Assembly: GCF_016612535.1 (NCBI RefSeq)
Contig: NZ_JAENXS010000001.1
Span: 310,001 to 374,000, forward strand
From: Bradyrhizobium diazoefficiens
GTDB lineage: Bacteria > Pseudomonadota > Alphaproteobacteria > Rhizobiales > Xanthobacteraceae
Length of the DNA: 64,000 nucleotides
Direction of reading: 5' to 3'
A model generated the notes under the pieces. The model did not search any database, was not told where the DNA came from, and saw only the letters and a program-made list of their open reading frames with translations. Positions 1-8,424 of the stretch are shown in pieces (positions within the stretch are counted from its first letter, which is position 1; the number at the start of each line of letters is the position of its first letter). The translations under genes and the position numbers were made by a program.

Positions 1-191
1 CCGCCAACGCGCGCGAGAAGATCGCGGCCGTCATCGCCGACTTCCAGAAGAGCGAGGACGGCGTCAAGGTCGAGGCCGATATCAGCAGCCTGACGCTGGC
101 CGACATCGCCTTCGATTCCAAGACGCTCCGTGTGGTCGCCGAAGCCGGCGGTACACTCAACGTGTACGTGACCAAGCTGTCCGGGATGTAG
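1..191 (+). CDS. C-terminal fragment of an unknown protein
   Basis: The reading frame is open from the window edge (first full codon at position 3) to a TAG at 189-191, giving about 62 residues that end in TLNVYVTKLSGM. The 5' part lies outside the window. The segment alternates short hydrophobic strands with charged turns, which would fit a beta-rich C-terminal domain such as DUF4403, but I cannot confirm the family. About 120 bases without a recognisable signal separate it from the importer operon downstream. Confidence 0.55.
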   Translation, partial: ANAREKIAAVIADFQKSEDGVKVEADISSLTLADIAFDSKTLRVVAEAGGTLNVYVTKLSGM

Positions 192-314
192 CACATGTTC
201 GCGGCACCTGCCGCCCCGCGCGCCACTGGCATTCCCGTCCGAGGGTGCTAAGCTGTTTCTCGCAGCCTCGAAGGAGGCTGCAGACGGCATTGCAGGGGAC
301 ACGCGAGGACAAAG

Positions 315-1424
315 ATGGAAGCCGGCATGGTCACGCCTGCGCCGGCGCTGGTGCGCTTTTCCGGCATTCAGAAGACCTATGACGGCGAGCATCTCGTGGT
401 GAAGAACCTCGATCTCGACATCAGGAAGGGCGAGTTCATCACCCTGCTCGGCCCGTCGGGCTCGGGCAAGACCACCACGCTGATGATGCTGGCTGGCTTC
501 GAGGTTCCGACCCAGGGCGAGATTTATCTCGCCGAACGGCCGATCAAGAACGTGCCGCCGCATAAGCGCGACATCGGCATGGTGTTCCAGAACTATGCCT
601 TGTTTCCGCACCTGACGATCGCCGAGAATATCGCCTTCCCGCTCTCCGTTCGCAACACGAACAAGGCGGAAGCGCAGGACCGCGTCAAGGCGGCGTTGCG
701 CATGATCAAGATGGAAACGCTGGCGCAGCGGCGGCCCGGGCAGCTGTCCGGTGGTCAGCAGCAACGCGTGGCGCTGGCCCGCGCGCTGGTTTTCAATCCG
801 CAGCTCGTGTTGATGGACGAGCCGCTGGGCGCGCTGGACAAGCGCCTGCGGGAGCAGATGCAATTGGAGATCAAGCAGCTGCACGAGACGATGGGCGTCA
901 CAATCGTCTACGTCACCCACGATCAGAGTGAAGCGCTCACCATGTCGGACCGCATCGCCGTGTTCAACGACGGCATCGTGCAGCAGATCGACAGGCCCGA
1001 CGCCCTGTATGAGCATCCGGTCAACAGCTTCGTCGCCAACTTCGTCGGCGAGAACAACGTGCTGGCCGGCACCGTCGAGACGGTCGACAAGGACTCTTGC
1101 CGCGTCGCGCTGGCGGCCGGCGGCTCCGTCGTGGCCCGTGCGGTCAACGTATCAGGCGCAGGCGCATCGACGTCGCTGTCGGTGCGGCCCGAGCGGATCG
1201 CGATTGTCCCGGACGGCAGCTCCAGCGACGGACCGAACCGGCTGCCGGCCAAGGTGCAGAACACCATCTATCTCGGCGACCACGCGCTGGCCGTGCTCGA
1301 TGTCGCAGGGAATGCCGAGTTCATGGTCAAGCTTCAGCCGGGGGCGCATGATAGCTTCCGGCACGGCGAAAGCGTGTTCATCACCTTCCGCCCCGAGGAC
1401 TGCCTCGCGCTCGACCCCGTCTGA
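315..1424 (+). CDS. Polyamine-type ABC transporter ATP-binding protein (PotA-like)
   Basis: This is the cytoplasmic ATPase of a binding-protein-dependent importer; it powers uptake through the two permeases encoded downstream. It has Walker A GPSGSGKTT at about residues 46-54, the Q-loop, the signature LSGGQQQRVALARAL near 144, Walker B LMDEPLGALD near 165 and a C-terminal TOBE-type regulatory region (about 280-365). At 369 residues it matches PotA/FbpC/UgpC size. The ATG at 315 follows a GAGG at 304-307. It is the first gene of a four-gene operon (ATPase, binding protein, two permeases). Substrate is inferred from the PotD-like binding protein: putrescine, spermidine or a related amine. Confidence 0.93.
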   Translation: MEAGMVTPAPALVRFSGIQKTYDGEHLVVKNLDLDIRKGEFITLLGPSGSGKTTTLMMLAGFEVPTQGEIYLAERPIKNVPPHKRDIGMVFQNYALFPHLTIAENIAFPLSVRNTNKAEAQDRVKAALRMIKMETLAQRRPGQLSGGQQQRVALARALVFNPQLVLMDEPLGALDKRLREQMQLEIKQLHETMGVTIVYVTHDQSEALTMSDRIAVFNDGIVQQIDRPDALYEHPVNSFVANFVGENNVLAGTVETVDKDSCRVALAAGGSVVARAVNVSGAGASTSLSVRPERIAIVPDGSSSDGPNRLPAKVQNTIYLGDHALAVLDVAGNAEFMVKLQPGAHDSFRHGESVFITFRPEDCLALDPV

Positions 1425-1490
1425 TCCCAACGCAAGCGAACCTGCATCAATCAACCTCAACGCAACGCACATGAAGAAGGAACGAAGACC

Positions 1491-2549
1491 ATGCTGAAGC
1501 GCAAGACTGGCAAGATTGCTCTGGGTTTCGCCGCGGCGTTCAGCGCCAGCGCTGCGCTGGCCACGGTCGCGCAGGCGCGTGACCTCACAATCGTGTCGTG
1601 GGGCGGCGCGTATCAGGATGCCCAGAAGAAGGTCTATTTCGAGCCGTTCAAGAAGGCGACCGGCGTTGGCATGAACGACGAGTCCTGGGACGGCGGCGTC
1701 GGCGTGCTGCGCGCCAAGGTGCAGGGTGGTGCTGCCACCTGGGACGTGGTCCAGGTCGAGAGCGACGAACTGGCGGTCGGCTGCGAGGAAGGCCTGTTCG
1801 AGAAGCTGGACTATTCCAAGATCGGCGGCGAGGCCGCCTATATCCCGCCATCCGTCAACCCCTGCGGCGTCGGCGCCATCCTCTACGATTTCGTCCTCGG
1901 CTACGACAAGGACAAGCTGAAGGACGCCCCCAAGGGCTGGGCCGACTTCTTCGACACCAAGAAGATTCCGGGCAAGCGCGGCCTGCGGCAGGGCCCGAAG
2001 ACCACGCTGGAGATCGCGCTCATGGCCGACGGCGTCGCACCGAAGGACGTCTACAAGGTGCTGGCGACCGACGAGGGCATCGAGCGCGCGTTTAGGAAGC
2101 TCGACACCATCAAGGGCGACATCGTCTGGTGGAAGGCCGGCGCCCAGCCGCCGCAATTGCTCGCCTCCGGCGAGGTGGTGATGACCTCGGTCTACAATGG
2201 CCGCATCGACATGGCGAACAAGAACGAGAAGAAAAACTTTGGCATGGTGTGGGACGGCGCGCTCTTCACGCTCGACAGCTGGGTCATCCTGAAGGGGAGC
2301 CCGAACAAGGACGCGGCCTACAAGTTCCTGGACTTCGCAGGCAAGGCGGAAAACCAGTCGAAACTGTCGGAGAACATTGCCTATGGCACCTCGAACAAGG
2401 ACGCCGCCGCTCTGATCCAGCCGGCCGTCCTGAAGAACCTGCCGACGGCACCTGACAACATCAAGAACGCGGTCGAGATCAACGTTGCCTTCTGGCTCGA
2501 GAACATCGACCGCCTGACCGAGCGCTTCAACAAATGGGCCGCGAAATAG
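1491..2549 (+). CDS. Periplasmic polyamine-type binding protein (PotD/PotF-like)
   Basis: The product captures substrate in the periplasm for the adjacent ABC importer. The N-terminus is a Sec signal peptide (basic MLKRKTGK, hydrophobic core, cleavage expected after AQA near residue 29), followed by LTIVSWGGAYQDAQ, the usual start of PotD/SBP_bac family mature proteins. Length is 352 residues, normal for the family. A good ribosome binding site (AAGGAACG) precedes the ATG. It lies 66 bases after the ATPase gene and 21 bases before the first permease, so cotranscription is likely. The exact ligand cannot be read from the sequence. Confidence 0.92.
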   Translation: MLKRKTGKIALGFAAAFSASAALATVAQARDLTIVSWGGAYQDAQKKVYFEPFKKATGVGMNDESWDGGVGVLRAKVQGGAATWDVVQVESDELAVGCEEGLFEKLDYSKIGGEAAYIPPSVNPCGVGAILYDFVLGYDKDKLKDAPKGWADFFDTKKIPGKRGLRQGPKTTLEIALMADGVAPKDVYKVLATDEGIERAFRKLDTIKGDIVWWKAGAQPPQLLASGEVVMTSVYNGRIDMANKNEKKNFGMVWDGALFTLDSWVILKGSPNKDAAYKFLDFAGKAENQSKLSENIAYGTSNKDAAALIQPAVLKNLPTAPDNIKNAVEINVAFWLENIDRLTERFNKWAAK

Positions 2550-2570
2550 CGCAGCCCCAAGGCCCGAGCA

Positions 2571-3833
2571 ATGACGGATGCGCTCCTGACCGGTGCCGAT
2601 GCGTCGACCGAGGTGCCGCTCAAGCGCCGATTGAGGCGTGCCGAGCGGACGCGCCAGGTCAAGGCATTGGCGCTGGTAGCCCCGCTTCTCGTCTTCCTGC
2701 TCTTCACCTTCGCAGGCCCGATCGCCGGCATGCTGTGGCGCGCGGTCGACGACCGGGAGGTGCGTCAGGCGCTGCCGAAAACTGTCGCGGCGCTCGCCAA
2801 TTGGGATGGCAAGGACCTGCCGGACGAAAAGGCCTACGCGGCACTGGCAAGCGACATCCTGTCCGCGCGCGGAGCCGGCACCATTGCGATTGCGGCCAAG
2901 CGGCTCAATTACGCCCTGAATGGATTTCGCACGATTCTGACCGGCACCGCGCGCCATCTGAAGACGGCGCCGGAGCCCGACACGGCAAAGGAGACGTTGG
3001 GCAAGATCAACCCAGCCTGGCGCGAACGCACCACCTGGACCACGATCAAGGACGCCGGTGGTCCCGTCACCGGCTTCTACCTTCTGGCGGCGCTCGACCT
3101 GACGCGGAACGTGGACGGCGCGATCGTCTCGGCCCCACCGGATCAGGCCATCTACCGCGAAATTTTCGCCCGCACCTTCCTCATCAGCCTCGGTGTCACC
3201 GTACTCTGCCTGATCCTTGGCTTCCCGGTCGCTTACCTGCTGGCGACGCTGCCGCCCCGGCGCTCGAACCTGTTGATGATATTCGTGCTGCTGCCGTTCT
3301 GGACGTCGCTTCTGGTCCGCACCTGCGCCTGGATCGTCTTGTTGCAGAGCAAGGGTGTCGTTAACGACAGCCTGCACTGGCTTGGCATCATCGACGAGCC
3401 GTTGCGCCTGATCTACAACCGCTTCGGTGTCTGCGTGGCCATGACCCACGTACTCCTGCCGTTCATGATCCTGCCGCTGTACAGCAGCATGAAGGCGATC
3501 TCGCCCGCCTACATGCGTGCCGCCGCCTCGCTCGGTGCGCCACCCCTCACCGCGTTCCTGCGGATCTATCTGCCGCAAACCCTGCCCGGCATCGGCGCGG
3601 GAGGCCTGCTCGTCTTCATCCTGGCGCTCGGCTACTACATCACGCCCGCCCTCGTCGGCGGCGCCGCCGATCAGATGATCAGCTACTTCATCGCGCTCTA
3701 CACCACCGAGACCGCCAATTGGGGCCTTGCTTCGGCGCTGGGTGCGGTGCTGCTGCTGGCGACTATTCTGCTCGCGCTCGTCTACGGCAAGCTGGTGCAG
3801 GGCCAGCAGGTCACGGGAGGCATGAAGAATTGA
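2571..3833 (+). CDS. ABC transporter permease (PotB-like)
   Basis: Inner-membrane permease subunit. One membrane helix lies at about residues 30-55, then about 130 mostly hydrophilic residues, then five further helices from about residue 195. The EAA-like coupling motif appears as AAASLGAPPLTAFLRIYLP near 325. The long segment between helix 1 and helix 2 is larger than in E. coli PotB and explains the 420-residue length. The gene starts 21 bases after the binding-protein gene and its TGA overlaps the TTG start of the next permease by 4 bases, a sign of translational coupling. Confidence 0.91.
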   Translation: MTDALLTGADASTEVPLKRRLRRAERTRQVKALALVAPLLVFLLFTFAGPIAGMLWRAVDDREVRQALPKTVAALANWDGKDLPDEKAYAALASDILSARGAGTIAIAAKRLNYALNGFRTILTGTARHLKTAPEPDTAKETLGKINPAWRERTTWTTIKDAGGPVTGFYLLAALDLTRNVDGAIVSAPPDQAIYREIFARTFLISLGVTVLCLILGFPVAYLLATLPPRRSNLLMIFVLLPFWTSLLVRTCAWIVLLQSKGVVNDSLHWLGIIDEPLRLIYNRFGVCVAMTHVLLPFMILPLYSSMKAISPAYMRAAASLGAPPLTAFLRIYLPQTLPGIGAGGLLVFILALGYYITPALVGGAADQMISYFIALYTTETANWGLASALGAVLLLATILLALVYGKLVQGQQVTGGMKN

Positions 3834-4660
3834 GCGACACCCCTTCCCTGCGCACGCCCAGCCAGCGCATCGCATGGACCGCGACCATCGCCATCTCGAC
3901 GCTGGTGTTCATCTTCCTGATCGCGCCCATCCTGGCGATCATGCCGCTGTCCTTCAGCTCGGGCTCGTACCTCACTTATCCGCTGCCGGGCCTCTCCTTG
4001 CGCTGGTACGACGATTTCATCAGTTCGCCGCGCTGGATGAATTCGCTGAAGAACAGCATGATCATCGGCGTAGCCTCGACCGTGGTGTCGATGGTGCTCG
4101 GCACGCTCGCCGCGTTGGGGCTGGCGCAATGGAAGAGCCGATTCAAGCCGCTGGTACTGGCTTTCGTGCTGTCGCCGGTCGTCGTGCCCGGTGTCATCAC
4201 CGCGGTCGGCCTGTATTTCTTCTTCGCGCCGATCGGACTGACCGGCAGTTATCTCGGCTTGATCCTGGCCCACACCGCGCTGGCGACGCCCTTTGTGGTG
4301 ATCACGGTCGGTGCGACGCTGCAAAGCTTCGACACCAACCTGGCACGCGCCGCCGCCTCGCTCGGCGCCTCGCCGCTTCAAGCGTTCCGCCGCGTGATCC
4401 TGCCGCTGATCCTGCCGGGGATCGCGTCAGGCGCGCTGTTCGCCTTCGCGACCAGTTTCGACGAGGTAGTGATCGTGCTGTTCATGGCCGGTCCCGAGCA
4501 GCGCACCCTGCCGCGCGAGATGTTCAGCGGCATCCGCGAGAACATCAGCCCGACCATCACGGCCGCGGCAGTGATTTTGACGACGGTCTCGGTCATCCTC
4601 CTCGCCACCCTGGAGGGCTTGCGCCGACGCAACGAACGGCTCAAAGGCAGCAGCGCCTGA
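3830..4660 (+). CDS. ABC transporter permease (PotC-like)
   Basis: Second permease of the importer, 276 residues with about six membrane helices and the EAA motif AAASLGASPLQAFRRVILP near residue 180. I place the start at the TTG at 3830, which overlaps the stop of the upstream permease in the arrangement ATTGA; the frame is also open further upstream but that part is only antisense-like arginine-rich sequence overlapping PotB. The mature start LSDTPSLRTPSQRIAWT leads straight into the first helix. It is the last gene of the operon; 180 bases separate it from the next gene. Confidence 0.9.
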   Translation: MSDTPSLRTPSQRIAWTATIAISTLVFIFLIAPILAIMPLSFSSGSYLTYPLPGLSLRWYDDFISSPRWMNSLKNSMIIGVASTVVSMVLGTLAALGLAQWKSRFKPLVLAFVLSPVVVPGVITAVGLYFFFAPIGLTGSYLGLILAHTALATPFVVITVGATLQSFDTNLARAAASLGASPLQAFRRVILPLILPGIASGALFAFATSFDEVVIVLFMAGPEQRTLPREMFSGIRENISPTITAAAVILTTVSVILLATLEGLRRRNERLKGSSA

Positions 4661-4842
4661 GCGGTGAGCGGATGAATGGTTTCTCAGATGCACAATTGCG
4701 CATCATAATTCGTGCGCCGGAATAACGGAGCCACCCGTTTACTCCCGACGCCCTTGCACCCCCCTGGCTTTGCGGCAGCGTCGATTGCGGCTAGAACGTC
4801 CCCGCAACAATGCCCAAACAACAACACAAAGGGAGAAATAAC

Positions 4843-6051
4843 ATGCATAAACTCATTGCCGCGGTCGCGGCCAGCTTCGCCATCGCCGCCAGCTGCGGCA
4901 CGGCGCAGGCGCAGATTTCCGACGAAATCGTCAAGATCGGCGTGCTCACCGACATGTCGAGCCTCTATGCGGATGCGACCGGCAAGGGCTCGCTCGCCGC
5001 CGTCGAGATGGCGGTCGCCGATTACGGCGGCAAGGTCGCCGGCAAGCAGGTCGCAGTGGTCGCCGCCGACCACCAGAACAAGCCCGACGTCGGCGTCAAC
5101 ATCGCCCGCAACTGGTACGACAACGAGAAGGTTGACGCGATCTTCGACGTGCCGACATCATCAGTGGCGCTGCCGATCTCGGCGCTGACGCGCGAGAAGA
5201 ACAAGATCAACATCAATTCCGGCGGCGGCTCCTCCGACATCACCGGCACGGCGTGCTCGCCGAACACGGTGCACTGGACCTACGACACCTATGCGCTGTC
5301 GAACGTTGCCGGCAAGGCGATGGTGAAGCGCGGCGAGGACACCTGGTTCTTCATCACTGCCGACTACGCCTTCGGCATGGCGCTCGAGCGCGACGCCGCC
5401 AACGTGGTCAAGGAGAGCGGCGGCAAGGTGCTCGGCGACGTCCGGCATCCGCTCAACTCGTCGGACTTCTCCTCCTTCCTGCTCCAGGCCCAGGCTTCCA
5501 AGGCCAAGGTGGTCGCACTGGCGGATGCCGGCGGCGACACCACCAACGCGCTGAAGCAGGCCGCCGAATTCGGCCTGATGCAAGGCGGTCAGAAGATGAT
5601 CGCGCTGCTGCTGGAAATCACCGACGTCCACTCCCTCGGCGTCAAGGCCACCCAGGGCCTGATCGTCACCGACGCATTCTACTGGGACATGAACGACGAG
5701 ACGCGCGCCTTCTCGAAGCGCTTCAACGAGAAGGTCGGCCACATGCCGACCATGATCCAGGCCGGCCTCTATTCGGCGACCATGCACTATCTGAAGGCGA
5801 TCGACGCCATCAAGACCGACGAGGCGCCGAAGGTGATGGCGCAGATGCGCGCCACGCCGGTGAACGACTTCTTCGCCAAAAACGGCAAGATCCGCATCGA
5901 CGGCCGCATGGTCCACGACATGTATCTGTTCGAGGTGAAGAAGCCGGACGAGTCCAAGGGCGAGTGGGACCTCTACAAGCTGATCGCCACCGTGCCCGGC
6001 GACGAGGCCTTCCGCCCGCTCGACAAGGGCGGCTGCCCGCTGGTGAAGTAA
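4843..6051 (+). CDS. Branched-chain amino acid type ABC binding protein (LivK-like)
   Basis: Periplasmic binding protein of the Peripla_BP_6 family, 402 residues from the ATG at 4843. I prefer this start over one 33 bases upstream because GGGAGA at 4831-4836 is correctly spaced and the signal peptide (MHKLIAAVAASFAIAASCGTAQA) then begins at once. The mature protein starts with DEIVKIGVLTDMSSLYADATG, the usual entry of these proteins, and contains the SSDITGT-type ligand loop. No LivH/M/G/F genes lie beside it, so it either serves a distant transporter or acts with another system. Ligand unknown. Confidence 0.9.
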   Translation: MHKLIAAVAASFAIAASCGTAQAQISDEIVKIGVLTDMSSLYADATGKGSLAAVEMAVADYGGKVAGKQVAVVAADHQNKPDVGVNIARNWYDNEKVDAIFDVPTSSVALPISALTREKNKININSGGGSSDITGTACSPNTVHWTYDTYALSNVAGKAMVKRGEDTWFFITADYAFGMALERDAANVVKESGGKVLGDVRHPLNSSDFSSFLLQAQASKAKVVALADAGGDTTNALKQAAEFGLMQGGQKMIALLLEITDVHSLGVKATQGLIVTDAFYWDMNDETRAFSKRFNEKVGHMPTMIQAGLYSATMHYLKAIDAIKTDEAPKVMAQMRATPVNDFFAKNGKIRIDGRMVHDMYLFEVKKPDESKGEWDLYKLIATVPGDEAFRPLDKGGCPLVK

Positions 6052-6062
6052 AAAATCTTCCC

Positions 6063-6137
6063 CCTCGCCCCGCTCTTGCGGGGCGAGGTAACAAGAGACA
6101 CGACAGCGCGCCCGGTGAAAACCGGGCGTGCTGCGTT
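6063..6137 (+). terminator. Tandem hairpins after the LivK-like gene
   Basis: An 11-bp perfect stem (6063-6073 with 6078-6088, loop TCTT) is followed by a second stem with a GAAA tetraloop (6109-6116 with 6121-6128). Neither has a long T tract, although GCGTTT follows the second. They sit between convergent genes and probably end transcription or protect the 3' end; termination is an inference. Confidence 0.45.
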
Positions 6138-6158
6138 TAGGCCATCACGTGCTCCGCA

Positions 6159-6689
6159 TCACTCCGAGTACTTGAACTCGGGCATGTTCTTCAGCTGGTC
6201 CTTGGTCGCGTTGAACACGGCGTGGTCCGGATACCACTTTGAGCCCGACGACGTCGTCGTGGTCGTCTTCTCGGTGCCGGTCGCAGCGCCGGTGGTGGTG
6301 GACGCGGCGGGCTTGGCGCCCGGGTTCGCGCCGGTGCCGGTATAGGCCACGGCCTCATTGACGAATTTCAGCTTCTCGTACGGCACGGCGACCAGATGCT
6401 CGCCCATGCCGAGGAAGCCGCCGACGCCAATCACGGCGATCTTCACGGCGCCGCTCTTGTCCATCAGCAGGTCGTTGATCGAGCCAATGTTCTCGTTGGA
6501 CTCGTTATAGACCTTCACGCCCGCCATCTTCGACACACGCCATTCGCCCGATGCGCTCGTGGTTGTGGTGGTTGCGGTGTTAGCCGCATTGGGCGTCTTG
6601 TCGGTGGTGGTGGTCGGGTTTTGCGCGAACGCAACGGTCGCAAGCAAAGCGGTGCCGGCAAGACCGGCGGCGATCGATTTCATCAACAT
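6159..6689 (-). CDS. PRC-barrel domain protein, exported
   Basis: 176 residues: signal peptide with cleavage expected after AFA near residue 22, a Thr-rich linker, a PRC-barrel core (WRVSKMAGVKVYNESNENIG through VPYEKLKFV, about residues 48-115), a second Thr-rich low-complexity stretch and a short C-terminal tail. PRC-barrel proteins of this type are common in rhizobia and are often induced in general stress; the molecular role is not known. The ATG at 6689 has GGAGAGGA upstream; an alternative ATG lies two codons in. A candidate EcfG promoter lies about 40-60 bases upstream. Confidence 0.88.
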   Translation of the reverse strand: MLMKSIAAGLAGTALLATVAFAQNPTTTTDKTPNAANTATTTTTSASGEWRVSKMAGVKVYNESNENIGSINDLLMDKSGAVKIAVIGVGGFLGMGEHLVAVPYEKLKFVNEAVAYTGTGANPGAKPAASTTTGAATGTEKTTTTTSSGSKWYPDHAVFNATKDQLKNMPEFKYSE

Positions 6690-6727
6690 GGTTGTCCTCT
6701 CCTTCAGCAGAAAACTTGTGCGGGGAG

Positions 6728-6752
6728 AACAGCCACGAGCACGTGCAGTTCC
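6728..6752 (-). promoter_or_regulatory. Candidate EcfG (general stress sigma) promoter
   Basis: On the minus strand GGAAC (6752-6748) is followed after 16 bases by TGTT (6731-6728). The alphaproteobacterial EcfG consensus is GGAAC-N16/17-CGTT, so one base differs. Start of transcription would be near 6720, leaving a leader of about 30 bases with the ribosome binding site of the PRC-barrel gene. The match is by eye. Confidence 0.5.
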
Positions 6753-6906
6753 TGAGCTGCGGCAATTTCGTTGCGCAATGCGGTGCTGCGTTGCGACGAA
6801 GGTTCCTGCGTCACACAGGAACGTTGTGCGGTTCCCCGCCGACGATCTTGCGCCCTGGGATGTAGCACGATCGCGGCGAGGAACGCGCCGACCTGCGTCG
6901 CTCAGG

Positions 6907-7473
6907 TCAGCTCTGGTAGTCGATCAGAAGCGCGGAGAAATCCGAGCTGCTCGACGAACTCGTGGTGCTGCCATTGGCGCCATAGGACGAGCTCGAGGAC
7001 TGCGACTGCTGCAGCGCCTGGAGGAACTGCTCGAGGATCTTGGCCGTGCTGGACTCGGTCGAGCTGCTGCTCGTCGAATCCGTCGACGACGCGGAATCCG
7101 AAGAGCCGTCGTCCGACGGCGGCGGACCGGGCGGCGGGCCACCTGCACCACCGGGCCCCTTGGCGAAGGCGGACTGAAACACACCTTTCAGTTCGTCGGC
7201 CTGGCTCGACGTCAGCGTCCCGTTCGAGACTTCGCCCGCGATGAGGTCGTCGATCTTCGACTTCAGGCCATCCTTGGACGGCTTGGTGCCGCTGGACTGG
7301 TCGCTGGAGCGGCTCTGCTGGAGCGAGGTATCGATGTCTTGCAGCGCGGTCGTGAGCGCGGACTGGTCCGACGAGGAGATCGTGCCGTCGGAAACTTCCG
7401 ATTGCAATTCCTGCTGCAGCTTTTGCAGCGGCGACTGGTAGTTACCGGCGGAGGCCGCCGAAATCGAGGTCAT
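6907..7473 (-). CDS. Ser/Gln-rich protein with an internal duplication
   Basis: 188 residues beginning MTSISAASAGNYQSPLQKLQ. I recognise no named family. Two similar segments are visible: QELQSEVSDGTISSSDQSAL (about residues 20-40) and DDLIAGEVSNGTLTSSQADE (about 75-95), each a predicted helix-turn-helix-like pair, so an ancient duplication is likely. A Gly/Pro run and then a Ser-rich low-complexity region follow, and the end is SALLIDYQS. There is no classical signal peptide. The ATG at 7473 is chosen because upstream codons run antisense into the response regulator. It is transcribed away from the two-component pair across a 180-base gap. Confidence 0.75.
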   Translation of the reverse strand: MTSISAASAGNYQSPLQKLQQELQSEVSDGTISSSDQSALTTALQDIDTSLQQSRSSDQSSGTKPSKDGLKSKIDDLIAGEVSNGTLTSSQADELKGVFQSAFAKGPGGAGGPPPGPPPSDDGSSDSASSTDSTSSSSTESSTAKILEQFLQALQQSQSSSSSYGANGSTTSSSSSSDFSALLIDYQS

Positions 7474-7653
7474 GAGGGCACCGTGGCTTTTGCGGGGTTT
7501 CGTACATTCCTGCGCCACGGTATGGTTAACGGCCTTAACGAGACCTTGCCGTGCGACTACGCGGTCGTTGCGGGGTGTTGCGGAAACATATCCGGAAACA
7601 AACTGTAACAAAAATCTTCGCCTTTTGGCCCGAATCTTGGACAAACAAAGCTC

Positions 7654-8409
7654 ATGGCCATTCCTTCTCCCAACATCCTGGTCGTCGAGGACGACCGCGA
7701 AACGCGGACGTTGATTGCGAAGTACCTGCGCAACAACGCCTGCAACGTCACCGCCGTGAGCGACGGCCGCGAGATGTCGCGCGCCATGTCCGACCACCGC
7801 GTTGATCTCATCATCCTCGACGTCATGTTGCCCGGCGAGGACGGTCTCAGCCTGTGCCGCAAGGTGCGCTCGGAGGCGCAGACGCCGATCATCATGCTGA
7901 CCGCGCGCGGCGAGGACGTCGACCGCATCGTCGGCCTCGAGATGGGCGCGGACGACTATCTGCCGAAGCCGTTCAACCCGCGCGAGCTGCTCGCCCGCAT
8001 CAACGCGGTGCTGCGGCGCCAGGCCTCCGCGCAGGCCGCAAGCTCGATCGAGGGCGCATCCACGCTCGCCTTCGAAGGCTGGCGTATCGACCTGCGGCTG
8101 CGCGAGTTGCGCAATCCGGAAGGCGCCCGCGTCGCGGTGACCAGCGCCGAGTTCGACCTGCTCAGGACGTTCTGCGAGCGGCCCGGCCGCGTGCTGTCGC
8201 GCGACAGCCTGCTCGACCTCACGCAGGGGCGCAACACCGGCTCGTTCGAGCGCTCCATCGACGTGCTGGTCAGCCGCATCCGCCGCAAGATCGAGCCCAA
8301 TCCGGCCGATCCGACCCTCATCAAGACGGTGCGGTCCGGCGGCTACCTGTTTACGCCAAGAACTGAAGTAGCGAGCACGGAAGCGGTTACGACGCCCCCG
8401 AGCAGCTGA
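7654..8409 (+). CDS. OmpR-family response regulator
   Basis: 251 residues: receiver domain (about 1-120) with acidic pocket VVEDDRE, phosphoacceptor Asp in ILDVMLPGEDG near residue 55, conserved Thr in MLTARGED and Lys in LPKPFNPREL; then a winged-helix DNA-binding domain (about 140-240) with FDLLRTFCERPGRVLSRDSL and VSRIRRKIE. It is most similar in layout to OmpR. The histidine kinase starts 15 bases downstream, so the two form one transcription unit. Target genes cannot be read, but the divergent Ser-rich gene shares the promoter region. Confidence 0.95.
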   Translation: MAIPSPNILVVEDDRETRTLIAKYLRNNACNVTAVSDGREMSRAMSDHRVDLIILDVMLPGEDGLSLCRKVRSEAQTPIIMLTARGEDVDRIVGLEMGADDYLPKPFNPRELLARINAVLRRQASAQAASSIEGASTLAFEGWRIDLRLRELRNPEGARVAVTSAEFDLLRTFCERPGRVLSRDSLLDLTQGRNTGSFERSIDVLVSRIRRKIEPNPADPTLIKTVRSGGYLFTPRTEVASTEAVTTPPSS

Positions 8410-8424
8410 CGGGGCGTTAAGGCG

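Noticed and set aside
1152..3875. Open frame of about 900 codons antisense to the polyamine importer operon
   Set aside because: It lies entirely under well-supported genes on the other strand, has no ribosome binding site and reads as an Arg/Asp/Gly-rich antisense translation of high-GC coding sequence.
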